From: Lachnospiraceae bacterium
Lineage (GTDB): Bacteria > Bacillota > Clostridia > Lachnospirales > Lachnospiraceae
NCBI GenBank assembly: GCA_014804655.1
Contig: JAAUZK010000007.1
Coordinates: forward strand, 34,416 to 76,283
Length of the DNA stretch: 41,868 nucleotides
Direction: 5' to 3'
Shown: positions 9,327 to 16,903 of the stretch, piece by piece
Layout: each line of letters starts with the position of its first letter
Numbering within the stretch: position 1 is the stretch's first letter
The notes under the pieces: generated by a model
Told to the model about the DNA's origin: nothing
The model's database searches: none
The model's input: the letters and a program-made list of their open reading frames with translations, nothing else
Translations under genes and position numbers: made by a program

Positions 9327-10163
9327 TTACTCATATTGCACGATCTGCTCATAGCTGGACAGTTTTCCGTTCAGGCACACAAACTGCCGGATAACAAATA
9401 CAACACCGACTGCACACACCATGCACCACGCCTTGAACCACTCCGGCTGATACCATCCGAAATATTTTGTATTTCCGACGACCACCAAAGCTGCCGTCAT
9501 CACATAGATTCCTACTGCCGCACTCCTCAGCAATTCTCCCTGACAGTATTGCATCAGTTTGAGCAAAATTCCCGTTGTAATGATCATCGGCGTAAACCCA
9601 TAGACCAAAAGCCTTCCCATATCTGATTCCAAACGGGAATGCAGACAGACAATACATATCACCGGCAGGAGCGCGTGCACCACGCACAGGGACGACAACC
9701 GAATCATTACCGCACTGCGCAAAGAATACTTCGTCGCATACTCAATTTCCAGCATACTTCTGTGGTACACCTTTGTAACCTCTTCTACCGTGAGCAATAT
9801 GAGAAGCGGTGTAAGAATCGAGACCGCCACCAGAATCCCATTTCCATCTGACTCCCCGAAAAAGTACGACACACCATATTGCATCATGTAAAAGAAAAGC
9901 GCGATCCACACAACCTGCCAGATCAGGCAGTATCTTCCCAGATAACCGATCTGTTCCCATATAAAATTCCACACGGTTCCTCTCGTGCATGATTCGGGAA
10001 CAGCATTCAAGTCCGGCATTTGTGAAAGGTTTTTGCGCTCTTTAGTACGCTGCATTTCTATCTGTATAAGTTCCTGTATTCTGAGCTCTTTTTCCATCGG
10101 TACGATCTTCTCACATGCCGACGCATATTGTTTTAATCTTCTCTTAATCTCCCTTGTTTCCAT
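9327..10163 (-). CDS. Polytopic membrane protein of unknown function, sigma-factor partner
   Basis: 278 aa. A hydrophilic, charged N-terminus (about residues 1-70) is followed by about six hydrophobic segments, e.g. CLIWQVVWIALFFYMMQYGV, ILVAVSILTPLLILLTV, VHALLPVICIVCL and VMTAALVVVG. No enzymatic motif was seen. Its ATG lies inside the end of the sigma-factor gene (20-nt overlap), with AAGGAGG just upstream, so it is translationally coupled to the sigma factor. A cytoplasmic N-terminus plus coupling to an ECF sigma factor is what a membrane anti-sigma factor would look like, but there is no recognisable anti-sigma domain such as a zinc-binding HxxxCxxC. I do not recognise the family. Confidence 0.7.
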   Translation of the reverse strand: METREIKRRLKQYASACEKIVPMEKELRIQELIQIEMQRTKERKNLSQMPDLNAVPESCTRGTVWNFIWEQIGYLGRYCLIWQVVWIALFFYMMQYGVSYFFGESDGNGILVAVSILTPLLILLTVEEVTKVYHRSMLEIEYATKYSLRSAVMIRLSSLCVVHALLPVICIVCLHSRLESDMGRLLVYGFTPMIITTGILLKLMQYCQGELLRSAAVGIYVMTAALVVVGNTKYFGWYQPEWFKAWCMVCAVGVVFVIRQFVCLNGKLSSYEQIVQYE

Positions 10164-10614
10164 GGACGCCTCCTTCCGTTTCAGATAACAGTTCCAATCC
10201 TTTCTTCACCCTGTACTTAGCAAGCGAAAGGCTGATTTTAAGGATTGCAGCAATATCCTTGTATCGCAGGTTCTGAAAGTACCGCAGCGTGACCGCCTCC
10301 CGAAACTCCTCCGGCAGACTCATGACCATCTGCCTGATCACTACCTTTTCCTCTATACCCTCCGCCGCTTCCTGTTCCGGAAGTTCCTCCATATAAAGCG
10401 GCGTTTTCTTCTTGTAATAGTCGCGACATTTATTCTTTGCAATCGTATAGAGATAGTTTCTGGTCTTACCCATATGATGGTACTCCTCATAGTGCTCGAT
10501 GAAACTTACAAAAGTATCCTGACACAAATCCTCCGCCATGGCGCGGCTTGCTACATGATGGTAACAATACCGGAAGATTTCGTCGTAATACTTCCGTATG
10601 ATTTTCTCAAGCAC
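10144..10614 (-). CDS. ECF RNA polymerase sigma factor
   Basis: 156 aa sigma-70 family protein. Region 2 covers YYDEIFRYCYHHVASRAMAEDLCQDTFVSFIEHY and TRNYLYTIAKNKCRDYYKK. Region 4 covers MSLPEEFREAVTLRYFQNLRYKDIAAILKISLSLAKYRVKKGLELL, the helix-turn-helix contacting the -35. The start is GTG at 10614: GGGAGG lies 7 nt upstream and the overlapping ATG at 10616 is out of frame and soon stops. It heads a minus-strand locus with a membrane protein, ATPase and permease. It probably directs transcription of its own locus, but no promoter was confirmed. Confidence 0.9.
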   Translation of the reverse strand: MLEKIIRKYYDEIFRYCYHHVASRAMAEDLCQDTFVSFIEHYEEYHHMGKTRNYLYTIAKNKCRDYYKKKTPLYMEELPEQEAAEGIEEKVVIRQMVMSLPEEFREAVTLRYFQNLRYKDIAAILKISLSLAKYRVKKGLELLSETEGGVHGNKGD

Positions 10615-10714
10615 ATGATCACCTCCCTCTATCCTGTATAACGAATGACATAACTAAAAAGTCAAAGTTTTTATTTTATATCATGTCCCACACAATCCGG
10701 AATGTCTACCAAAA

Positions 10715-10803
10715 AAGTAAATTCCTTCGAAATTAACAAAAGTAAATTCCTTCGGAATTAACTTTGCGAGATTTGCTCGCTTACGCTTCACAAACTCGTG
10801 CAT
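10715..10803. repeat. Hairpin-rich intergenic repeat, copy A
   Basis: The 371-bp gap 10615-10985 holds two tandem near-copies of AAGTAAATTCCTTCG.AATTAAC (10715-10737 and 10740-10764). The second is a hairpin whose arms AAGTAAATTCC and GGAATTAACTT close a CUUCGG-type loop. GCGAG/CTCGC and an end reading CAAACTCGTGCAT (10791-10803) follow. The same start and end modules recur at 33926-34016. No coding frame was found in the gap. Confidence 0.65.
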
Positions 10804-10887
10804 GAGCAAGCAATTTCCCATAAAACGAATATAGATTTTGTTCCTGTTTACGGAATATTAGCACAGAATCGCACGTCTAACAAACCC

Positions 10888-10916
10888 TTGTACCACTCAA
10901 ATTTCTATGATAAACT
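10888..10916 (+). promoter_or_regulatory. Putative sigma-A promoter of the L,D-transpeptidase gene
   Basis: TTGTAC (10888-10893) and TAAACT (10911-10916) are separated by 17 bp, about 70 bp upstream of the start codon at 10986. This is the best sigma-A match in the gap. There is no experimental support. Confidence 0.4.
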
Positions 10917-10985
10917 TTGTATGGTAAAAAATGATTTTGATCGAATATGTTTACACAATGTTTTAGTACAGAAACGAGGACGAGT

Positions 10986-11792
10986 ATGAAAAAATTTAGT
11001 AATTCTATTAAGGGGATAGTATGCTTAGGCATATTACTTTTTTTTGGTACGGGAAGTTATGCTAATGCGGCAGAGCTGCCGGAGGTGCAGGCTGAAAGTA
11101 CCGTAATCGATACAAGACCGGATTATGTTATTTATGTGAACAGAGCTTTAAATTGTATTACAGTTAAGCAGTTGGATGAGGACGGAGATCTGACGCCGGT
11201 TAAGTCAATCGTTTGTTCCTGCGGGCGGGAAGGTCACGAAACACCGGAAGGCACATTTCGAACCTCTGATTATTACGAGTGGCGCAAAATGGTAGATGGC
11301 ACTTATGGAAGATATGTTGTGCGCTTTAACGGGAAGATTCTCTTTCATTCTGTACCCTATATTAAGGAGTCTCCGGACACTTTAGAGTGGGAAGAATATA
11401 ATAAACTTGGACAGAGTGCGTCTTTAGGCTGTATCAGAATGTCTGTGGAAGATGCTAAGTGGATTTACGATAACTGTAAACCGAAAACTAAAGTAGTTGT
11501 GTATTCCGACTATGAGGAAGCCGGAGAACTCGGAAAACCGACAGCGATTAAAATAGATAAAAATTCTGCCTATAGAATGTGGGACCCGACAGATACGGAT
11601 ATTAATAATCCATGGGAACCGGAGCCGGAAGAATATCTCCCGTTTGAGGGAACCATAGATGAATTTAATTATAAGGCATATGCAGACAGATATCCGGATT
11701 TAAAAGATGTTTACGGCTATGATAAGGATGCCCTATATGAACATTATATTAATTTCGGAGTTGATGAAGAAAGAATTGCCGTTTCTTATTAG
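10986..11792 (+). CDS. Exported L,D-transpeptidase (YkuD domain)
   Basis: 268 aa. An N-terminal signal peptide (KGIVCLGILLFFGTGSYANA, probable cleavage near residue 28) is followed by a YkuD catalytic domain (about 46-175) with His121 and the motif SASLGCIRM, where Cys149 is the nucleophile and Arg151 completes the site. Such enzymes form 3-3 peptidoglycan cross-links or anchor proteins to the wall. The C-terminal 45 residues (FNYKAYADRYPDLKDVYGYD and on to HYINFGVDEERIA) match a short repeat seen in clostridial surface proteins. The ATG at 10986 follows GAGGA and opens the signal peptide. The gene is AT-rich relative to trp and stands alone. Confidence 0.88.
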   Translation: MKKFSNSIKGIVCLGILLFFGTGSYANAAELPEVQAESTVIDTRPDYVIYVNRALNCITVKQLDEDGDLTPVKSIVCSCGREGHETPEGTFRTSDYYEWRKMVDGTYGRYVVRFNGKILFHSVPYIKESPDTLEWEEYNKLGQSASLGCIRMSVEDAKWIYDNCKPKTKVVVYSDYEEAGELGKPTAIKIDKNSAYRMWDPTDTDINNPWEPEPEEYLPFEGTIDEFNYKAYADRYPDLKDVYGYDKDALYEHYINFGVDEERIAVSY

Positions 11793-11861
11793 AAATTCTT
11801 TCTCCCAGCGATCGTAAACAGTATATCATCAGCACAATTTCGGAAATCGGAGCAGTGACGT

Positions 11862-12347
11862 ATGGTAATTACAAAAGGAAAAGAAAGAGTATCTAAAGCA
11901 GATACATATCTGAATTGTGCAGAAGTCTTTGCATATAGAAGTACATGTTTAAAAAGAAAATACGGAGCCGTGATCGTAAAAGACGATGTCGTTATTTCTA
12001 CAGGTTATAACGGCTCTCCCCGTGGGAAAGAAAATTGCTGTGATATCGGCAGTGAATGCCCCAGAATCAGACAGGGAATGCATCAAGGAGAAGGTTATGA
12101 AATGTGCAAAGCCATTCATGCAGAAGCAAACGCCCTGATGAACTGTTCCAGAGAGCAAACCCTAGGCGCTGATTTGTATTTAACCGGAATAAATCCTTCG
12201 GATGCTTCTATCCATAAAGCGAAACCCTGTCCACTGTGTACAAGAATGATTATACAGGCGGGTATCAGAAGCGTGTATCTTCGGCAGGGAGACGGGATGG
12301 ATAATTATATCGTTTTACCTGCTGATGAATTGGAATGGTGCTTATGA
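11862..12347 (+). CDS. dCMP deaminase family protein
   Basis: 161 aa cytidine/deoxycytidylate deaminase. The zinc site is visible as His86 and Glu88 in HAEANAL and Cys123 and Cys126 in PCPLC. The N-terminal part (YLNCAEVFAYRSTC and KYGAVIVKDDVVISTGYNGSP) is typical of the ComEB/dCMP deaminase group, which deaminates dCMP to dUMP for thymidylate synthesis. GGAG at 11849-11852 lies 9 nt before the ATG. It is 69 bp after the L,D-transpeptidase with no obvious functional link. A late-competence role (ComEB) is only a name-based possibility. Confidence 0.88.
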   Translation: MVITKGKERVSKADTYLNCAEVFAYRSTCLKRKYGAVIVKDDVVISTGYNGSPRGKENCCDIGSECPRIRQGMHQGEGYEMCKAIHAEANALMNCSREQTLGADLYLTGINPSDASIHKAKPCPLCTRMIIQAGIRSVYLRQGDGMDNYIVLPADELEWCL

Positions 12348-12387
12348 TGTATACTAACTCTTTTCATAGGAGTATAAGGTAAACGTT

Positions 12388-12957
12388 ATGTATCTCTGCA
12401 AAATTGCTTCTCTTGAGGAAGTAAACAGAAAATGGGATTATGAAATTGAGCGTAACGCTCATGATAGAAAAAACTGGATTATATGGAAGCGACAATTTCT
12501 AGAAAAATTGCAAAAGGGTGTTATTATTCTGTATTACGGTATTCTTGACGGAAATATTATCTGCGAAGCCACCGCTATGCTAAATTCCGAGGCTGTTCAA
12601 AACAGCGACGGGCTTGCCAGTGATCGTGTCGTTTATTTATCTGCATTTCGAACGATAACAGAATATCAGGGCAACGGCTACTTTTCTAAATTAATGAAGT
12701 TTATGCTTGACGATCTAAAACATAGAGGCATGGAAAAAGCCACTCTCGGTGTAGAACCCGCCGAGGAAACCAATAGAAAAATTTATGCCCACTACGGCTT
12801 TACCGAGTATATCAAATCGGCAACGGAAACATATCCCGACGGAACGGTTATTGAAGTGGATTATTACGGAAAACCCCTTCTAGTACCCCGCTTTCCTATG
12901 TGTACATGCAATAATCCGAAACCAGCTTACGATATATTTCCAGATCACAGTCCTTAA
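12388..12957 (+). CDS. GNAT family N-acetyltransferase
   Basis: 189 aa. The acetyl-CoA motif A is ITEYQGNGYFSKLMKFML (about residues 91-108), followed by the family's IYAHYGFTEY segment. The substrate is unknown. It follows the deaminase by 40 bp on the same strand. The last about 20 codons run 62 bp into the 3' end of the convergent macrodomain gene; the tail after residue 165 (PLLVPRFPMCTCNNPKPAYD) is unlike a normal GNAT end and may be read-through after loss of an original stop. Confidence 0.8.
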   Translation: MYLCKIASLEEVNRKWDYEIERNAHDRKNWIIWKRQFLEKLQKGVIILYYGILDGNIICEATAMLNSEAVQNSDGLASDRVVYLSAFRTITEYQGNGYFSKLMKFMLDDLKHRGMEKATLGVEPAEETNRKIYAHYGFTEYIKSATETYPDGTVIEVDYYGKPLLVPRFPMCTCNNPKPAYDIFPDHSP

Positions 12958-13786
12958 AGACATTAAAAATAATCCGCTCAAAGAAATCTTCATGCGTTTT
13001 CATGAAATCGGTAACGGTAGCTAACGCTATTTTAGCTGCCTTCTCATTAGGGAAATGAAATTCTCCCGTTGAAATGCAACAAAATGCAACGGACTTGATT
13101 CCGTTGGCGACACAGCACTCCAGAACGGCCTCGTAACAGTTCCGCAGATCCTGGCATAGTGGGTCAGTCAGTTCTCCGTACACGATCGGACCTACTGTGT
13201 GAATGACATAATCGCAGGGCAGATTGTACGCCTTAGTCAGTGTCGCTGTCCCGACAGGCTCTTCATATTCCCTACCATAGCGCATACGCTTCTCGCTTAT
13301 GATATGATGACATTCGGCACGAAGCTGCATACCGGAAGCGCTGTGGATGGCATTGTCAATGCACCTATGGCAAGGCACAAAGCACCCCAGCATCTGTGAA
13401 TTGGCAGCATTCACGATCGCACCGACTTTCAGTCGGGTAATATCTCCCTGCCAGATCGATATGCGATCCATGTATGACACTTCTATTCCTGCTCCGCCGA
13501 TAGACTTTTCCCCAATAGCAGAACGAGAACCCCCATACTGTTCCAAGACCGTGGGAATATCCGATAAAGATACAGTCCCTTTCTCCGCAAGCTCTTCCTG
13601 CAGATACTCGTCCTGAATAGTCAAAAGCCCTGCCGATATTTCCCGCGGCATACGAATATTCATAAGAGAGCGGATTACATCTCTCTTCTCCTCCAAAGTA
13701 TATCCCGTTGTATTAAGTTCGCCGTATTCCGATGAATCTTCTTTTAACTTTCTCAGAAAAATATCCATTCTTTCTGTTCTATTCAT
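12896..13786 (-). CDS. Zinc-type macrodomain protein (protein ADP-ribosyl hydrolase)
   Basis: 296 aa. An N-terminal helical extension (about 1-100) precedes a macrodomain. IWQGDITRLKVGAIVNAANS is the canonical ADP-ribose loop. GCFVPCHRCIDNAIHSASG (134-152) is the signature of zinc-dependent macrodomains, with probable ligands Cys135, His140 and Cys142. GTATLTKAYNLPCDYVIHTVGP and CISTGEFHFPNEKAA complete the fold. In streptococci and staphylococci this class reverses ADP-ribosylation placed by a linked sirtuin (SirTM). No sirtuin, lipoate ligase or GcvH-like gene is adjacent here. It lies 33 bp downstream of the DUF1848 gene, apparently in one transcript. The site upstream of the ATG is weak. 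Confidence 0.88.
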   Translation of the reverse strand: MNRTERMDIFLRKLKEDSSEYGELNTTGYTLEEKRDVIRSLMNIRMPREISAGLLTIQDEYLQEELAEKGTVSLSDIPTVLEQYGGSRSAIGEKSIGGAGIEVSYMDRISIWQGDITRLKVGAIVNAANSQMLGCFVPCHRCIDNAIHSASGMQLRAECHHIISEKRMRYGREYEEPVGTATLTKAYNLPCDYVIHTVGPIVYGELTDPLCQDLRNCYEAVLECCVANGIKSVAFCCISTGEFHFPNEKAAKIALATVTDFMKTHEDFFERIIFNVFKDCDLEIYRKLVSDYCMYT

Positions 13787-13819
13787 TGATGACCCCAGCC
13801 TTTCCGCAATACCGTCCGA

Positions 13820-14755
13820 TTACAATAAATCAAAAAAATCCAACTGTCCGTTTTTCCATGATTTTTGTTCCGCCTGTTTTATTACATCATTTTCAGATAT
13901 CTCTCCGATCAAAAGCGGCGAGGAAGCATTGTGCAGTTTCATGTTTTTCACAACTGGCTCTCTGTCATAGTTGGCATAACAGTATAAACAGCCATGCCCA
14001 CAGGTATTATATGCCCCGATATCCGCGCCCAGCAGGCAGGAACATTCCGCTCGTGCCATTTTCTTTTGCGGTACATTCAGTTTACAGCCAAGCGATTTCT
14101 CCAACACGGCTTTGGACATACATCCGTCGGCATCTACGTTTTCCCGAACAAGACCTGCATTTTCACAGCATAAATGTATTTGCAAATGATTCTCTTTGGC
14201 GATTTCGGAAAATGCGGCAATTATTTGTTCCTGTTCCGTATTGGTAACGCTGCGTATTCCACTGAAATTCCGCTTTGTTTTCTCATACAAATCAATAAAA
14301 CTCACTACGCACTGATCCGTATATCCCGAAAGCGCTTTTGCCATCTGCTGAAACTGCTCTATGTGGTAGTCAACCGAGTATTGATCTGTAATAAAAATCG
14401 GATCGTACCGCCAGCTGGTCCGTTCCTTTCCGATCAGTTCAGAAAGTTTTTGAAAATATCCTATCACCGATTCCTTCGGCGGCACATGGGGTTCAATCTC
14501 TTTATCGTATGGAGTGATCGTCACAAACCAGAACGTATCAAATGCCGATAACAGCGAGATCCGCTCAAGCATGGGCAAAGGATTTTTGGTACAAAAAACG
14601 ATAATATCTACAACCTCCGGATTCAACAGATATTTGGTTACCTGTGTCGGATAATAGGGGTTACGGGAAAGTACATAGCCTTCCTTGATCCGGTTGTAAA
14701 ACCAGTCGCTGTAATAAGCCGGTATATCCGTCCTGCTGCCTGTATTCAGTATCAT
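13820..14755 (-). CDS. DUF1848 family protein with C-terminal Cys cluster
   Basis: 311 aa. The N-terminal segment MILNTGSRTDIPAYYSDWF and VDIIVFCTKNPLPML, a central TSWRYDPIFI block, and the C-terminal CSCLLGADIGAYNTCGHGC-LYCYAN are features I associate with DUF1848. Cys252-x3-Cys256-x2-Cys259 has the spacing of a radical-SAM 4Fe-4S motif but lies at the C-terminus, which suggests a permuted radical-SAM-like fold. The activity is unknown. It is first in a two-gene unit with the zinc macrodomain. Only a weak ribosome binding site (AGGG) precedes the ATG. Confidence 0.8.
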   Translation of the reverse strand: MILNTGSRTDIPAYYSDWFYNRIKEGYVLSRNPYYPTQVTKYLLNPEVVDIIVFCTKNPLPMLERISLLSAFDTFWFVTITPYDKEIEPHVPPKESVIGYFQKLSELIGKERTSWRYDPIFITDQYSVDYHIEQFQQMAKALSGYTDQCVVSFIDLYEKTKRNFSGIRSVTNTEQEQIIAAFSEIAKENHLQIHLCCENAGLVRENVDADGCMSKAVLEKSLGCKLNVPQKKMARAECSCLLGADIGAYNTCGHGCLYCYANYDREPVVKNMKLHNASSPLLIGEISENDVIKQAEQKSWKNGQLDFFDLL

Positions 14756-14829
14756 TTCAATTACCCTGACTTTCCCTTATCTATAAAAACCGAGATTTTG
14801 CAACCATCTCCAAACCCACAATCCGAAAT

Positions 14830-15243
14830 CTACAGAACCATAATCAACGTTCCCACTCCGATTAAAATACATCCGATCAGAGATTTCGGTTTGAATTCTT
14901 CATGCAAAAATATAAATGCCAGCGCTAATGTAATAACTACGCTTAATTTATCAACGGGAACCACCTTGGAAGCATCACCTATTTGCAACGCCCTGTAATA
15001 ACAGAGCCACGACGCGCCGGTAGCCAGACCCGATAAGATCAGAAACACCCAACTCTTTTTGCTGATTTCCGAAATCCCGCTTTGCGTATGCGTCAGAAAA
15101 ACCATTCCCCATGCCATAACAACCACTACTACGGTTCTGATTGCAGTAGCCAGATTCGAATTGACCCCATCTATTCCGATCTTAGCTAATATCGAAGTTA
15201 ATGCGGCAAAAATCGCAGATAATAGTGCAAATACAAACCACAT
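14830..15243 (-). CDS. Small EamA/DMT family transporter
   Basis: 137 aa, almost entirely hydrophobic with about five helices: FALLSAIFAALTSILAKIG, TVVVVVMAWGMVFL, WVFLILSGLATGASWLCYYRAL, VVITLALAFIFLHEEF and LIGCILIGVGTLIMV. It is one EamA repeat (COG2510-like), half the size of full DMT carriers, so it would need to dimerise. AAGGAG lies 9 nt before the ATG. It is oriented with DUF1848 but separated by 74 bp. The substrate is unknown. Confidence 0.85.
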   Translation of the reverse strand: MWFVFALLSAIFAALTSILAKIGIDGVNSNLATAIRTVVVVVMAWGMVFLTHTQSGISEISKKSWVFLILSGLATGASWLCYYRALQIGDASKVVPVDKLSVVITLALAFIFLHEEFKPKSLIGCILIGVGTLIMVL

Positions 15244-15321
15244 GCTTATCTTCTCCTTCCAATCACATGACCCGAATTACTCTCAACCCGCGGAGAAGGC
15301 ACGCTTTTCGCATTCTCCCCA

Positions 15322-15379
15322 GAGATGATATAGATATGCTTAGATCATGTATTTTATGATCTTAGCATATCTTCATCTC
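15322..15379. repeat. Long imperfect inverted repeat upstream of the EamA gene
   Basis: The left arm (15322-15348: GAGATGATATAGATATGC, then TTAGATCAT) and right arm (15356-15379: ATGATCTTAGCATATC, then TTCATCTC) form a stem of about 24 bp with small bulges and a 7-nt loop. It lies in the 310-bp gap between the EamA gene (minus) and the GntR gene (plus). No T-run follows on either strand, so it is not a classic terminator. It may be an operator, leader structure or small palindromic repeat. Confidence 0.6.
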
Positions 15380-15480
15380 TTAGTATAACTTCATGTCTTA
15401 TTATAGCATAAAACATATAGGCACACAAAAGTTCCTTTGTCCGTATGCGATTGCCGATTCTTTGCTCCATCTCTTTCCTC

Positions 15481-15522
15481 TTGACACTTTGTCCGTGATT
15501 GTATATATTGAATATATACAAT
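15481..15522 (+). promoter_or_regulatory. GntR promoter with overlapping palindromic operator
   Basis: TTGACA (15481-15486), a 17-bp spacer and TATATT (15504-15509) form a near-consensus sigma-A promoter. A perfect palindrome covers 15498-15522: ATTGTATATATT, a central G, then the exact reverse complement. It sits over the -10, ideal for repression by the dimeric YtrA-type regulator encoded immediately downstream. Confidence 0.8.
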
Positions 15523-15553
15523 ATTAAGCCATCTACACATAAAGGACAACCAT

Positions 15554-15931
15554 ATGGATATTCTTATCAGTAACAGCTCAGGTGTACCTCTTTATGAACA
15601 GATAGAGGAACAGATCAAGAGCCAGATCATAACAGGCGAACTGTGCGAAGGGGACGCTCTTCCGTCAATGCGAATACTTGCTAAAGAATTGAAGATCAGT
15701 ATCATCACAACCAAACGTGCCTATGAAGATCTGGAGCGGGACGGCTTTATTGAATCCGTTACCGGCAAAGGCAGTTTTGTCAAAGGAATAAACAGCGATA
15801 TTGTTAAGGAAAAAATGATGTTCGCCATTCAGGAGCTTCTTGAAACGGCTGTGGATAAAGCCGTTATGGGCAAAGTGACTCTTGACGAACTGCAAGAGAT
15901 GCTTAAACTGCTATATGAAGAAAAAAAGTAA
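15554..15931 (+). CDS. GntR family regulator, YtrA subfamily
   Basis: 125 aa. A winged helix-turn-helix (about 10-75: PLYEQIEEQIKSQIITGELCEGDALPSMR, then ELKISIITTKRAYEDLERDGFIESVTGKGSFV) is followed by a short dimerisation helix, the size typical of YtrA proteins that control neighbouring ABC operons. AAAGGA lies 7 nt before the ATG. It is first gene of a five-gene unit and probably represses it through the palindrome at 15498-15522, released by a cell-wall-active compound as in the B. subtilis ytr operon (inference). Confidence 0.9.
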   Translation: MDILISNSSGVPLYEQIEEQIKSQIITGELCEGDALPSMRILAKELKISIITTKRAYEDLERDGFIESVTGKGSFVKGINSDIVKEKMMFAIQELLETAVDKAVMGKVTLDELQEMLKLLYEEKK

Positions 15932-15958
15932 ATTGCTTTGCTTGTGGGAGGATCTGCC

Positions 15959-16858
15959 ATGGAAGAGACAGTAAATGTAATTGAAATTAAGGGAGTAACA
16001 AAGGATTATGGTGATTTTAAATTAGATAACATCAGCTTCGCAGTACCGGAAGGATCAGTATGCGGATTTATCGGGCAGAACGGCGCCGGAAAGACAACTA
16101 CGATCCGGCTTATTCTGGATGCCATTAACAGAGACGGCGGCGAAATATATTTGTTTGGTAAAAGCATCGACAAAGACTCTGCATCGCTTCGTGAAGATAT
16201 CGGAGTTGTATTTGACGAGATGGGTTTTCATGATTTTCTGACTGCAAGACAGATCAATACAATCATGAAAAATGTGTATAAAAACTGGAACGAGGAAAAA
16301 TATTTTGAATATCTGAAACGCTTCTCACTCCCGACCAAAAAGGCTTGCGGTTCTTTTTCGCGAGGTATGAGAATGAAGCTTCAAATCGCTGCGGCGCTGT
16401 CCCATGAGGCAAAGCTGCTCATTATGGACGAGCCTACCAGCGGACTGGACCCTATCGTGAGAAACGAGATGCTTCAGATCTTCCGCGAGTATGTGATCGA
16501 AGAAGATCACACTATCCTGTTATCTTCCCATATCACAGGAGATCTGGAAAAACTGGCAGATGAAGTTGTATTTATTGACGGCGGCAAGATAGTTTTACAG
16601 GGAAATAAAGATGAAATTCTTGAAAAGCACGGCATTCTGCGCTGCAAAAAAGACGAACTCAAAGCCATAAGTGAATCTCTGATTGTGTCGGCGGAGATCT
16701 CAAGTCTCGGCGCCGAGGTTTTAGTAAACGACAGAAAATACGCGGAAAAATTATATCCGGAAATGGTCATAGAACCGGCAGGCCTTGATGAGATTATGAT
16801 CTACTATGTGAATAAAGTAAACGGATACGATGCGGAGAAAAGGCAGTCGCAAGTATGA
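15959..16858 (+). CDS. ABC transporter ATP-binding protein (YtrB-like)
   Basis: 299 aa. Walker A GQNGAGKTT is at about residues 40-48, a divergent signature FSRGMRMKLQIAAAL (Arg in place of the usual second Gly), Walker B LLIMDEPTSGLDP and H-loop LLSSHI. A C-terminal extension of about 80 residues is usual for this subfamily. The ATG at 15959 is chosen for GGGAGG 7 nt upstream. It lies 27 bp after the GntR gene. Confidence 0.9.
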   Translation: MEETVNVIEIKGVTKDYGDFKLDNISFAVPEGSVCGFIGQNGAGKTTTIRLILDAINRDGGEIYLFGKSIDKDSASLREDIGVVFDEMGFHDFLTARQINTIMKNVYKNWNEEKYFEYLKRFSLPTKKACGSFSRGMRMKLQIAAALSHEAKLLIMDEPTSGLDPIVRNEMLQIFREYVIEEDHTILLSSHITGDLEKLADEVVFIDGGKIVLQGNKDEILEKHGILRCKKDELKAISESLIVSAEISSLGAEVLVNDRKYAEKLYPEMVIEPAGLDEIMIYYVNKVNGYDAEKRQSQV

Positions 16859-16903
16859 AAAAAATATCTATATTTGTGTCCGAAAAAACATGGAGGTGCA
16901 AGT

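Noticed and set aside
12896..14755. Complete SirTM-type ADP-ribosylation operon
   Set aside because: No sirtuin, lipoate-protein ligase or GcvH-like gene lies on either side. Only the macrodomain half is present.
15926..15945. Third copy of the AAGTAAATT repeat family
   Set aside because: Only about nine bases match, and they fall in the stop-codon region of the GntR gene. This is likely chance.
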